From positions 8,562,204 to 8,626,203 of the forward strand of contig NC_049981.1 in assembly GCF_000003815.2 (NCBI RefSeq): a stretch of DNA of 64,000 bases. The letters run 5' to 3'. The notes beneath the pieces were generated by a model. The model saw only the letters and a list, made by a program, of their open reading frames with translations, had not been told where the DNA came from and made no database searches. Below, in pieces: positions 1 through 12,400 of the stretch. Both the position numbers and the translations under genes were made by a program. The stretch is from Branchiostoma floridae (Eukaryota > Chordata > Leptocardii > Amphioxiformes > Branchiostomatidae). The number at the start of each line of letters is the position of its first letter. Within the stretch, counting starts at the first letter, position 1.

Positions 1-210
1 TGCAGTACAAAATAATTACTATGGTCAAAACCCAGAGCACTTACGCTCCTTTCTAAGAGCTGTGTACCACTTTACCAATTCTACCGCATGCCCATAGCAC
101 GAGATATGAAAACTGCAAGCCGCTACCTTCTTTTTTCAAGCCCCCATATACACACCTACCAAATCATCCATCCATGGCTTCTCGAGTTATACTGTTCACA
201 GTAAGACATG

Positions 211-211
<1 letters not shown>

Positions 212-284
<73 letters not shown>
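212..284. repeat. (AC)n microsatellite
   Basis: About 36 uninterrupted AC units. Confidence 0.98.
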
Positions 285-286
<2 letters not shown>

Positions 287-417
287 AATGGCACCAAAAA
301 CATTACCTTTCTGGCAAAGGCAAAGAAAATACTTTTATGCTATCGGCTAGATACAGGAGTTGTGGAGCTTCATGTAAAACGTTTGAAAATGTTTGTAAAA
401 TTTGTAGTCGTCCTCAC

Positions 418-470
418 CCCCCTCGTCATCCTTGTCATTCAGTCCAATCCAGAAAGCCATCCAAGCTGAA
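418..470 (-). CDS. Gene A exon 41: CTLD8 WIGL segment (last exon visible)
   Basis: Phase 2 to phase 1, after CATTTGTACAG and ending at GTGAGG. Encodes [17 protein letters not shown]. The rest of CTLD8 and the gene end lie left of the window; no further exon was found in bases 1-417. Confidence 0.78.
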
Positions 471-3400
471 CTGTACAAATGATAAGAAATGAATTTGGTC
501 AAATAAAACAGAGAAAAGAAATAACTATGATTTGCGGAATAAGCATAATGTAGCTCATTGTAAAAATTATGTATTCATTCACTTAAGAAATAGAAATAAC
601 ACAGAGGCCTAGGTCATAACCCAACTATCTAATCATCAGATGGCCTCAATATGTAACATTATCAATAGATATAATAACCCTCGCCAGAAGATAGTGTTTT
701 GTCAGGTTCAGTAGGTGATTTGGTGTCTATAATCAGTGTAACTCAAGAATGGCGGATTGTGTTGATATTTCGCATGTGGTTAGATCTTAATGACACCTAG
801 AAATGATTAGATTCTGACCCCAATAGTTTCTTCATGTGGTCTTCCTGTTTTACGCATAAATTGGCGAATGGTTTTATACTTATTCTCCATATCGGTCTTA
901 CTTGATTTGGTTACTGAGCAGCGCCATTTCCGCATCTCTGTGAAGGCTGACCAGATCAGCACCCTGAGACTGGCAGTGCGCACGCGCGTCTTCCCACGTC
1001 TTCCGGTACGGCTCGTCAACCTGGTTAATCTGGACAGGAGATTGATACAAAGTGTCAGTCGTAGCCTGTCTACATGCTATTTATAGTCTATAGATATATA
1101 TTCCCTTGCATGGTTAATATCTATCAATGTTCATTTCTTTCACGTATGCAAGAACGCATGTAAGTGCTATCATAATAATGAAACGCAGTGCATCTAACGT
1201 TATAAACAAGAGATACATTGAAAACAAGTGCTTTAAAAAAGCTGGCATTTTGCCAAGGTTTGCGTGTGTACACGGTCTTTTCTAGTTATTGGAATGTGCT
1301 GAAACTATTGTTTATATTAAATGGATGTAAAAAGGAAACAAGAACAATTGAAAATCACCCTCCCCTGGACTCGATCCCGGACCGTAGCTCTGCAAATCAG
1401 GCTGACGTCAGAGGTATTTGTGTAGTGACCCCTGAACCCGGAAGTCACTTCCCCGGTGCATCATAGCGCACTTTTCAGAAAATGATATCTCAGCAATCGT
1501 TTACCCCTGCTTTAACATTTTTACATTGTCACGGTCTCCATAGTACATACTACAAATCTGGTAAGTTAGAAGGTCCAGTTCTTTTTCGATAATACAGGGC
1601 GATCAATGAAAAATCGTGGCAATTTCCATTTTCGCACTGGAAATCCTACTAATGAATATTAACTAAGTCGCAAAGGAATCTGGGATAGGCTATATGTAAC
1701 TGTTATATATATATATACACGATTTATTTGGAAAACATTTCATCTTTATGAATTGGTAATACAACATTAAAATGTAAGAGCAATAATTTGATTATATGCT
1801 GCATCAATCTTAGGAATATCATACTTCATTCATTTAATCTAATCAAATATCAGGCCCCATTACGGACCACAGACAATGACTCACGACAGAGCTTTTAAAT
1901 TGTATACAAATGCATTGCAGATTTTGAACAGGTCCGTTCATCTTAACATCACTCCATCACCCCATCACAACGGCGACTACACTGGCCGGAAGGCATTTTG
2001 CCACTGCAAGTGGCAAAATGCAAAAAACTGCTATGATAGAATATTGTCATTAATTATGCCAATGTCTCCACTTTTGCATGAGTAGCATTCTCATTTTTGT
2101 ACATTTTTGTCTTAAGTACCTAGTAATACATACCCCAAAATAATGAAAACCCGTTATTTCTTTCTTGATTTTCCTCTTCGGAAAATGCCCTTTCAATTCC
2201 AACTTTAGCTGCTAGAGGGACCAACCTTACGCCAATTCTTTCCGAGCACAAGATCTATCTAACGCCTAGAAATATCGTGACTATAGCTTGTTCAGAAAAC
2301 AAAGAAATGAACTAAAAAATGAAAAAAAACATGATTGAGGTAAATATCCTTATTAATGCATCAAAGTAAATTCTACATTGTATTAAACTGTGCTGATTAT
2401 TAATAAGTACCTACATTCCAAAAATCAACCCACCATCCCTTTTTATAGATCAAGACAGTCAACGTTATTACCTTCTAATGTTTCAACCAAAAAGCCCTCT
2501 GCAATTTTAAAAAAAGCTGCTAAGTGAGACCAAATCTGACTAGTATGAAAAGCATCATAACCATAGCATGTCTACAACATGAGTAATGGAAACAGGAGCT
2601 TTCGATGACTCATGACACATGCACACACACACACACACACACACATACATACACACGCATACACACACACACACACACACACATAAACACACATGTGTAG
2701 CATAAAAGTTGGTATTTCAAGGGGAGAGGAGACAACGGAGGGTTGTATCCATTGATGTTACCTGATAACAGTAGTTAACTCCAGTTTGTGTCAGCCATCC
2801 ATTTGGACACCTGGCGGTGGATGCGTGAGTTACACCAGGAGGAGGGGTGTACCCGCTCCGCAGCTTCTCGCAAATATACGGGAACGTCTCCACGCACCTG
2901 TTGTCGTCCCACAATCCACCGCGTAGTCCAGCGGTCATACTGACACAAGCACCCCAATTGAAACCTGCCAAGATTTCAATTTAGTAAGCAAAAGTGACAA
3001 ATATGATAAAAGTATTTGGCATCACATGCATATCATTTGATGCATATTTGTAAATTAATCAACGTAATATGCATTTTATGCCATACCTGGCTTTGGCCTT
3101 CTAATGATTCAATAGGTTTCTAATGTGAAACGAAGGAATCTTGAAACATAGTTTTACAAAGTACTATTATCATACTGATGACACATGTGATAACAATGGA
3201 TCATGTTAACTGTCTGTTTCAAATGGTTGGAGGCTGTTATTCTATACCTGTTTATATGGTGACACACATTGTGACCTACTCATGTTTCTGCATAAATGCG
3301 TGACTCGGCCATAAACAGTAAGGGTTTGTGTGACATTCAATTGACATATTTTTGCTCAGTTTCTTCTTCTTATTCTCAAATAAAGTCAGGCCAATGACCT

Positions 3401-6400
3401 TGACCGGGCGGCTGTCACCATGGAAACGCCATGTGGTGTTTATGTACATTCTGTAGCGTCACAGGGCCTGGTATATGCTACATTAGTGGCAGAAGAGAAC
3501 TACCTGAAAGGCTGATATATAGATATATCTATATAGATATATGAATTGTGTGTTTTTCCTAAGAGTTAACAGAGCGGTATCTCGTTAGAATAGACCATTT
3601 GAAGACAAACATCATGTATTTGCTTGCAGATGTAACCTTTTAAGTTTGAGATGTCTAAGCTTACTCGGCTGGAGGCGGTCCCAGTTTGTGAAGCTCAGTG
3701 GTTCTCCATTTCTCCACTGGTAAACCACAACTCCAGTGTCGTCGTCCCGGCTGCCCCTCAGACCTGTCCAGTAGTTCCCGTCGCGGTTTCCCAGTTGAGC
3801 AGAAAGGAATGCCTGTTCAAATCTAACGGTCAGCAGAGATGGCAAATGTTAAACATACGGCATATCTACATCTGAGAATTTATCTGTGCAGGAGTCTTTC
3901 TGGCTCAAAGTTGAACTGTTATTGATTCACTCAGATTGTTGACTGTCCAACTTCAGTCTTGATTAAATGGTTAGGGAAATGTCTAAAACCATTATTGATG
4001 ATATACTCTGTAAGACATCTGTGCATTCGCATCATAGAGAGCGAAGAAAATCTATGCTAATATCACAATTTAGAAAAGGAGCCGTGCACGTATTAGAAAG
4101 GCACCTGTCGGTAACAGCCACTAGGTCAGCGCCGAAGGTTCGGCAGGATTGCCGTGCGTCTTGGAACGCAGCAGGGTTGTTGTTGAAGAGGTAGCAGCTG
4201 TTTTCGTACCCCAGCCATCCCTATGGCATATACAAGAACAACATTAAAATCAATAAAAAGTATGAAGAAGGAGCGAAATTACTGTTTAAACAAAAAACAG
4301 ACGGTGAGCTGAAATATATAATATTGTCGAGCCAGTTAGCTGAAAAGTATACTAGAGTAGGATTACATATTTCTGTTTACCCCAACACCTGCTTAGAGAT
4401 TATGAAATATAAAAACATGTTTTGACGTATGATCATCAATGCGATTCGTTCACTGAGGATTCGTTCACTGAGGTTTAACAAGTTTAACGATTTCCCCCTC
4501 TTCCTGCACCTGCTTTTATACATTCTTTCTGTATTGCTTTATAAATAAACAAACAAACAAACAAACAAACAACGTATTAACTTCCCTTTATATTCAATGC
4601 TGTAGGTTTGCAGTTAAGGATTTTTACCCACCTGTTCGCACCCTGCCACTGTAGGCAGCACAGTCGGTTCTGGTAGTGACTGCTTCGGTATCTCACAAAC
4701 ATACGGGTAGTGACTATCACACTGGGCGTCATTCCAAAACCCATTCTGTAAAGTTTATACATTCATATTATATCGTCAGATAGAATTCAAAATAACGATA
4801 CAATAGAAAGTTTTCTTGTATTTCTGCGCTTATTTTGAATTTTGAAAAATGCAAAATACTTAGGATTTGAACCTTGAAGAATACTAATTTTGAATTACTC
4901 ACCTATCTTCCATTTCAATGGGTAGACGGTAATGTAGAAGTTTTGGGTGTTCACATACCACAGGACTTAGACACCATTGTTGTTTTGAACTTTGAACCTA
5001 GCTTAGCAAAATTACATAGAATCCTATATCCATGGAGAGTTAAGGGACTGTCTTAGTTGGGTAAAATAACTAATTTTAATTCATTGATCACTTTTCAATT
5101 CACATATCTCTTTCAGGTCATTCAAACTCCAGATACGTATTTGTTTTCAACGATATGAAATGGATTTTTTTGCCCCAAAACAAACCCGGTGTGCGCAACG
5201 TGTCCCACGAGGTAGGTCAAGTAGAGGTCACGCACGAAAGTGCAACTAAACAGCCCGTAAACAAATTGTGACTAGCATAATGAAATGTAACTTTTGTAGT
5301 GAGTTCTTACAGTTTTGTACATGTTGACACAGTCTTCGTCTCTTCCTTGATAGTTGTTCGGTTCATTGTCGTTCCACAATGTGTAGGTTACGGGTGTACC
5401 GTCAGACCACTGGAAAAACATCTGCACGTCTCTGTCGTTCAGACCCAGCCAGACATTGTTCATTGACGCTGTAAGCAACACTCGTTCTTAGTAAAGTCAT
5501 AGATGAATAATGACTAGGTGTGAGAAGGGTTTCCACCGCTAGGTTTCGGCTCAAAATCACTAGATGGATACTTTGAGGGCCAGGCTACGCTGCCAATGTG
5601 AGTTTTCCATAGACTAGCCCTCAGGTAGGTGACTTTTGACACCCTGTCTCTTACATGTTTTCTGTGTATTTGAGTAGGACACAGAATTGGTGTAATGTGC
5701 CTTAAGTCACAAGGGGATCGGGCGGTTGTCAATCGGCGGTAACTCAGGTGACTTTAATTAGACAGTACAGCAGTAATTTTCATAAGATTACCTTTGCTGG
5801 TTTCTTATACGCTTGTTTCATACAAGAGACACAGGGAGCAAACTGCTTTATCCCACTGTTAGAATGCGGGCATCATTCAGGATCAGCGTTGGCCATTGAA
5901 TTGTGGAAATGAGGGTTATGGACAGCGAAAGGATATGGGCAAACAAATCAGTTAGAGCAGGCCATAGGAATACATGTTAAAATACACTGAAGTAAGGCTT
6001 CATTAAATGCTAACCCGAATTTCAATACTAAAAGTTCGTCTCCATCAGACAGGGTCTTTGTAAAAACAGGGGATTGTTCAGAAGTAATGGTCGCTCTGTG
6101 AAGGAAGCCTCCCCTTTGACCCCATGCAGTATCCATCCGCAGGACGCCAAATTAACTACTGAATCAAACAGATCTTGACCAAAATGGCAACGCTTAGACA
6201 ATAACTGTTCCTTCTAACCAAAAACGTCTGCATTTTGAGCAATGTTTCAAGGAAAAGGAGGGTTTGCAAGCATTTAGTTGGCACATTCTCATTTTGAGCC
6301 ACCCACTGTGCAACTCATGATCAACTGTTACGTCTACACATCTGTCCCATCGGTAAAGCGTCTACAAATTTGTTTATAAGCTGGTTAGAACACCTGGTTG

Positions 6401-9400
6401 AATAAGACTGTAGACAAAGTTTTGTTCAGCTTGGTTGGCGATGGAAGCCAACTCGGCTCCCTGCAGCCCACAACTCTGGCTGGCGCGTCGCCAACTCTTC
6501 ACGTCGTCAGCCCCGCCGTCGTACAGTCTGTAGCAGTTGTCTCCAAAGGACGTCCAACCAGTAGGGCATCTCAGACCTGTCGACAACAGAGGAGCTTAGA
6601 TGCATTTGTTTGAGAATACATAAACATGGTGGAACATTAACAGATACAAAACATGCAAATGAGGAACTTATTTGCATAATTAATGCAAAAATAGCAAACC
6701 GCTTTGTGACTTTTACTTGTTACATGTGTAAGGTAGTCAATGATAAAGACCATCATGCATAAAACATGTAAATGTGTATGTCATTTGCATACTATCTACA
6801 AAAGCTCGAAATATTTCATGGAGGTATGATGTCACCGAACCCTAGTTATTTTTGTTTTCACACGTTTTGTCCATTTGAAAGTGATATGTAAACCCACCGT
6901 TCATGTTGAAAGTAAACGAAGCGTCGTCGGCTCCAAAGCTGAAATGAAAACAAGACAATGTTACAAGAAGGAGTATGAATAATGCAAGTTGTATCATAAC
7001 AGGCTCATTTTTCATCGAATGAGGTGAATGTGGCAAAAAGGTAAGGCACTTATTTCCTTGAGACTAAAAGAGAATTACTTTAAGAGGCTGAAGTTACAAT
7101 GATAAATACCATTGTAGGCTACGTAGAAAATTGATGTCCTGAATTCTCACCAGTTTCTCTTTTCTCACCACATCATATTTCAGCCATACTACAGGTATGT
7201 ATGCAATATTTTGTATATTATAATGTTTCTGTTTCTTCTTCTTCTCCTATCAAACCCTCAAAGCAATGTGTCTCTGTCGTTCTTGAACTGAATGACCTGA
7301 ACTGAGTAAATTGATACCCTAGGACTTGAGATTTTGGGCCATTTTGGACCAAAACAGTATATGTATGGCTCCTGTTCCCTGGAGCACCTTGGTTTTACAA
7401 CCAAATGACCTAAAATGTGGTATAGGGGTGCATTATGTATTTATTCACAAGACTCATGTATAAATTTTGGCATGAAACACTTCAAAATGATTTATCTTGG
7501 GATTTTTTGGTGTCGTTTCCAATGTTATCTGGAAGAGTCCATTCACGAAAGGGAGAACTTTGGGACTGGGTTGTTATACAAAAGGCCATGTTTTCAGTGG
7601 GAGCATTTTCGGACAGGTCTATTTTGAATTTTACATGGGGTGTACTTGAAGAGTCCATTCTTGCATGGAGGGGGGCTTTTTTAGCTGAAGAATTTTTTAA
7701 CTGCTCCACTTTACATATGGGTAGTGGTGCGTACCTAAAGCCCGGACTTGGAATTGGACCTAAAAATGTTTAGGTCCAAGTCCAAAAAAAACCTAAATGT
7801 CCGGACTCAAGTCCGGACTTGCGAAAAGTTATCTGTCACTTATATTCCCTTTTCTTGTTCTAAACCATCCAAAACCTTCCATAGACAGTGAAATTTGCGC
7901 TTGAAAAAGCCAAAAACATTTTGTGTTTACACTGGCTGTATATAATTTGCATGTATTTTTCACATTGCATTTCAGTTCATGCTAACATGCAATTTTATAT
8001 GCACCCCCCCCTCCCCCTCAAAAAAGAAAACTTTCTAGCGCACATAATATGCAATGATGGGTTCAGGTCCGGACTTATAAGTCCGGACCTGAACCTGAAC
8101 TGCTGGACTTGAATCCGGACCTGAACCTGAATATGAGTTTAGGTACGCACCACTACATATGGGTATCACAGGAAAAGTCCATTCTTGCCCGAAGTTTTTT
8201 TTTCAGTTTTGGACGGGTGATGATTCAAAATTCCATTTCTTAAGCATGTTTATGAACTGGTCTATTTTTACATGGGGTGCACTGGAAGAGTCCATTATTG
8301 CATGGAGACATCTTTAAAGATTCATTTTTGGACTATAGTGTAATTAGTAAAAGTCCTCCTTGAGCGGAAGTGTTTTTGGACAGCTACATAGAGGTATTGC
8401 TGGCAGAGTCCACTCTTGCAAAGATGGTGATTTTTTACGTTCAGATTTGATTTGATTTGATTGGTTGCTCAATCTTTTTTACTTTTGTGAAGTGACGCCG
8501 TTCATACTGCTGCCCACATAGACAGTCTCTCCGCCCTGCATCAGCACTGTCACTTCCCCACCGTTGGCATCAGTGATCTTTCCATCGTGAATGGCCGAGG
8601 CACAGACAAAAGAATCCTTTGAAACAACAAGATATATAAGAATAGTGTAAGAGGTGCGGAAAGTAGCAATAGAAAACTATTAAAGGGTAATACATCATAG
8701 AAATATACCCAAAATCATGAAGACCCGTCAACACCTTCTTGACTTATTCTCCTACAAAACTTGAAGTACAGATGGCGCTTGACGTTCCATGAAATTCGCT
8801 AGGGGGCCTGTGCCTATTCCACTTACTCTCTGAACCAAAAACTACCAATATCAATATAGAATCACGACCGAAGTATGTCCGATACACGAGACATCAAAAA
8901 CATATGGTCCGCTGCCGTACCTTAGAAAGCCCCAAGTGGGCATACTATCCAACTTAACCTTTATCCTCCTGACATCCTCCCACCTACCAAATGCCATATG
9001 GATCCAACTACAGCTTCTAGAGTTATGCTGTTGACAGTCAGATACACACAAAAACGACACGGAAAACAATTTTCTTGGCCATGGTTATCATTACAACTTT
9101 CAAGGAAGAACGCTAATAGTGGAGAGAGGGGAAGTACCTCAATGCAAGTACTAATGTTGTTTATATTTCTACTGACGTCACTAAGTCCTATAAATGCATT
9201 CAAATCTTACATCAGTATACGTTCCTGTTCCCCAGACGAAGTAGCTTTGGGATGCACAGCCAGGTGGGCAATGAACCCTGGAATCAACAGATAAAAGTGA
9301 CGCTGAAATAACTGATTGTGATTTGAAATTCTGAAAAAAAAAAATGAAAATACTAGTATATGATACCGTTATTGTATCATCATCATCATCACAGGCGGGT

Positions 9401-12400
9401 TGCCCGGACCAGCTCCACTCTCTCTTTCCGGACAACTCTGTCTCCATAGCGTTCTTGAAATATTCCCTTATTCTAAGGAAATATTACCAAATCAAATTAG
9501 CTGTTTGGGATGATAATTTACATCTTTTGCAATACATGTTACCGGGCAAATCTGGGCTTTATAAAGCATTTGTAACTCATTAAACACAATTGTCATTTTT
9601 TGAAATATTTTTGCTGTAGATGTTACCAAATACGTACGTGTAATACTGCTCCCCGATGGATGCCGCAAGGTCTTTTCCCGAAGATAAACAGGTTGCAATG
9701 TCTGCAAAGTCAAAACATTATGCATAATTTAATCTGTTATAAAATAAAAGCCAAATTCGGAATTCGATATTGGACTGCGCATGTAATATCATGTCATAGC
9801 TGTCGGAACGGGAGGTGCCCCAACACGGTACGCTTTTTCTTGCGCTCAAACTCATGGCGCTCCATCGCTAGTTGCTAGAGAGTGGTCAAATTTTGATGAC
9901 TGAATTTTTTACACATAGATTTGAACAACATTTTTTTGTTTTGGCATCCGTCTGTCTCGGAAGACAATGGTAGGCAGACAGGGTGGGTTTAAGACGACCC
10001 GTCCGCCTGGCCTGCACTTTTTAAGGTGAAGGAGGGGTGTGCACTTCCTTCTCCACCACCCTCTCGTCCACTGGCGCACCAAGTCCTACAGGGGCAATTG
10101 TTTGCAACGTGTAAGACGGCCCCAGCAGATGCAGGTTTGTTATTTGGAGTTTCCGTCTCCTAGGAGGACTTCCGACCAAGGATGTAAGGGGTTCCTCCTA
10201 CCCCTGACTCGTGTGTCATGGCGGGTGCGTCATGCCCGAACATGCCCCTATGGCCTGTCACCACAACAAAGGCCTGTCACTGCCACTAGCCGAAGCTATG
10301 TACTCATTTACACCTGAGTTAGGTGAGGAAAGTCGTGTAAAGTGCCTTTCCCAAGGGCACAAGATCGGTGACACGGCAAGCGGATTTGAACCCGGGACCT
10401 CTCGGGCCTGAGACCAACGCGCTCCCGATCGTGCCACGCGGTCCCACAGTATGAACAACATACTTGAATAAGAAATGCATTCATGGGGTTCATGGACCTT
10501 TCGCGCTGCGTGTTACAAGCGGCAAACACTGTGAGACAATTTCGTGTATGTAACCTTCCAATTTTGTGCTACACTGGACAGTGTGCCGAACTTGGTGCGC
10601 TTTTTTACATTTTGCTCTCTTCAGAAGTAAGTGGTAAATTTAAGTACACAGAAAAAAATTAACAGAATGATATTTTAGCTTTCTTTTGACAGTAAAATCG
10701 TGACTGTATGTACTTCTTGTCTCACATGAGGAAGGCTGTACCTAGAACAATCCAGCTGATGTTTTTACGGGCAATGGGCTGAGTACACGAATTGTGAATG
10801 CCCGACTAAAAAAAACCATTACGAAAAAACGACACCGCCAACATCAACAAAACTCTGTCTGATTATATGAAAATATAATCTACATCTCTCTATCAAGTCT
10901 TATTTTCATAGACAGCACGAATCATTTGTTACAGTCAAATAAATCTTTGGAGCGTTCTCTAGTCTGCCACCTTCACGGCCACACTCCCTTGGGAGTACAA
11001 TGGTGGCAATGTTTATGTCGCTTCCTTTTGGTTGCTTTTTTACTCAACAAACATTTGAAGACCCATATTCATAGTGTTTTATGGAGCTTTATTTATGTGT
11101 ATCATGGCAGTTGTGTGACTGCTTGGAAGAGTTCGTATAGTTAGCGACACGAGCCGCCAATACGCAGAGGCCGGTGACCGCAGTGATGCAGCACTGTCAA
11201 CATTACTGTTAGAATTCTGTTTAAAAAAAAAAAACATGAAGTAGATATGTTAAAGTAGACTTAGAATGCAAATTAAAGCTGTGTGCATGGACTTGGTTTA
11301 TTTACCTTTGTAATCAGCATAGTCAGTGGCAACAAACACGGTGTACTTATGGATAATAAGATCAGCAAAAAATCCGTACCGTCTTACGACGGGAACCATC
11401 TTAGAGCGGCCCCCGTTACATTTGTGTTCACAGGGCAATGAATTGACTTCAGCGGTATCAATGACTCAAGGAAATCAACAAGACTGGATAGGTGCAATCG
11501 TATGCGTTGTTCTTACAAAGGGACAAAAAGCGGTCCTCGGCAAATATAGACCTACTTCACTGATCCGTATTTTCTGCGCATACTAATCGAACGAACTATC
11601 TACAGATATTTCCTGAAGCACGCAGAATGTACAAATACTTTGACGAATAACTAACATGTTTTAAGGCCCAACCTATCCACAGAAACACAACTTGCATCAA
11701 CAGTTTGCCTTTACAGAAGCCTTGCCTTCAAGTTATGAATCTAGGATTGATGTGTTCACAACTATCGGAACTCGTAATCATCAAGTATTGTTAGATCGTC
11801 CTCACTAGATAGCTTTAAACAACACCTGCAGTCACATGGGAAAAACTCAGATGTGAGATGTACACTGTGATATAATCAGCTGCTGCCGCACAGCTTGTCT
11901 GTGAAGCTGGTGTGTCACGCAGATGGCGGTTACATCGACTATAATGATTCAGATTAGTTTGCCTAACATGTCAGCAATACTTCACTGCGGTCAGCGTGAG
12001 ATTCTAAACGTTATGATCACATCATTATGTCCACGTTGGATGTGCTCGAGATTTTACGATGTATTTTGATGTTTATGTTCCTTCTCTATATTAAAATGTA
12101 CAGAATCGAACTTACTTGCTGGGTCGCAACCCAGAACTTCAAACCGTAAGCCTGCCGCCCCCTGGTAGTCTATGGGTGCTATCCGAAAGAACCGTGTAAG
12201 GATGGAGTTGGCATTGGCGAGATTGTTCGATACGCTGGATGATCTGTCTGTGTTAGCTGTGAAAATCTGGAAAGAAGACAGTCGATCAATTTTTATAAGT
12301 CTCTCAAATTGACAGTTGAAAATATAGTCAAGGTACGTTATATTGATATTAGCAACATCATCTATGTACTATAGGAGCATAAATCCAAAGTTACCGATTA

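Larger units (their letters stand above)
9702..12115 (-). other. Gene A intron between exons 29 and 30
   Basis: 2.4 kb holding the SINE (10311-10446) and a degenerate RT fragment (11490-11700). A short splice-bounded stretch near 11307-11346 was considered as an exon and rejected. Confidence 0.6.

Noticed and set aside
208-492. Thr-His repeat protein on the plus strand
   Set aside because: It is the AC microsatellite followed by the antisense of gene A exon 41.
6842-7036. Open frame that looks like a signal peptide and a new gene start (64 codons)
   Set aside because: The hydrophobic part is the translated pyrimidine tract of a strong splice acceptor (TTTTCATTTCAG at 6939). The part after it completes the LCCL domain in phase with exon 32.
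8480-8490. TAA after the LCCL histidine core as the end of gene A
   Set aside because: It overlaps a usable GTAAAA donor. The domain is incomplete without exon 33, and the phase fits exactly.
10039-10411. Plus-strand open frames around the SINE
   Set aside because: They overlap a tRNA-derived SINE and have no recognisable domain or splice context.
10311-10446. A genuine tRNA gene
   Set aside because: A- and B-box-like motifs are present, but there is no cloverleaf with matched acceptor arms, and the SINE core follows.
11307-11346. Splice-bounded 40-nt stretch as an extra exon between exons 29 and 30
   Set aside because: In the phase required by exon 29 it contains a stop. Exons 29 and 30 join in phase and in domain sense without it.
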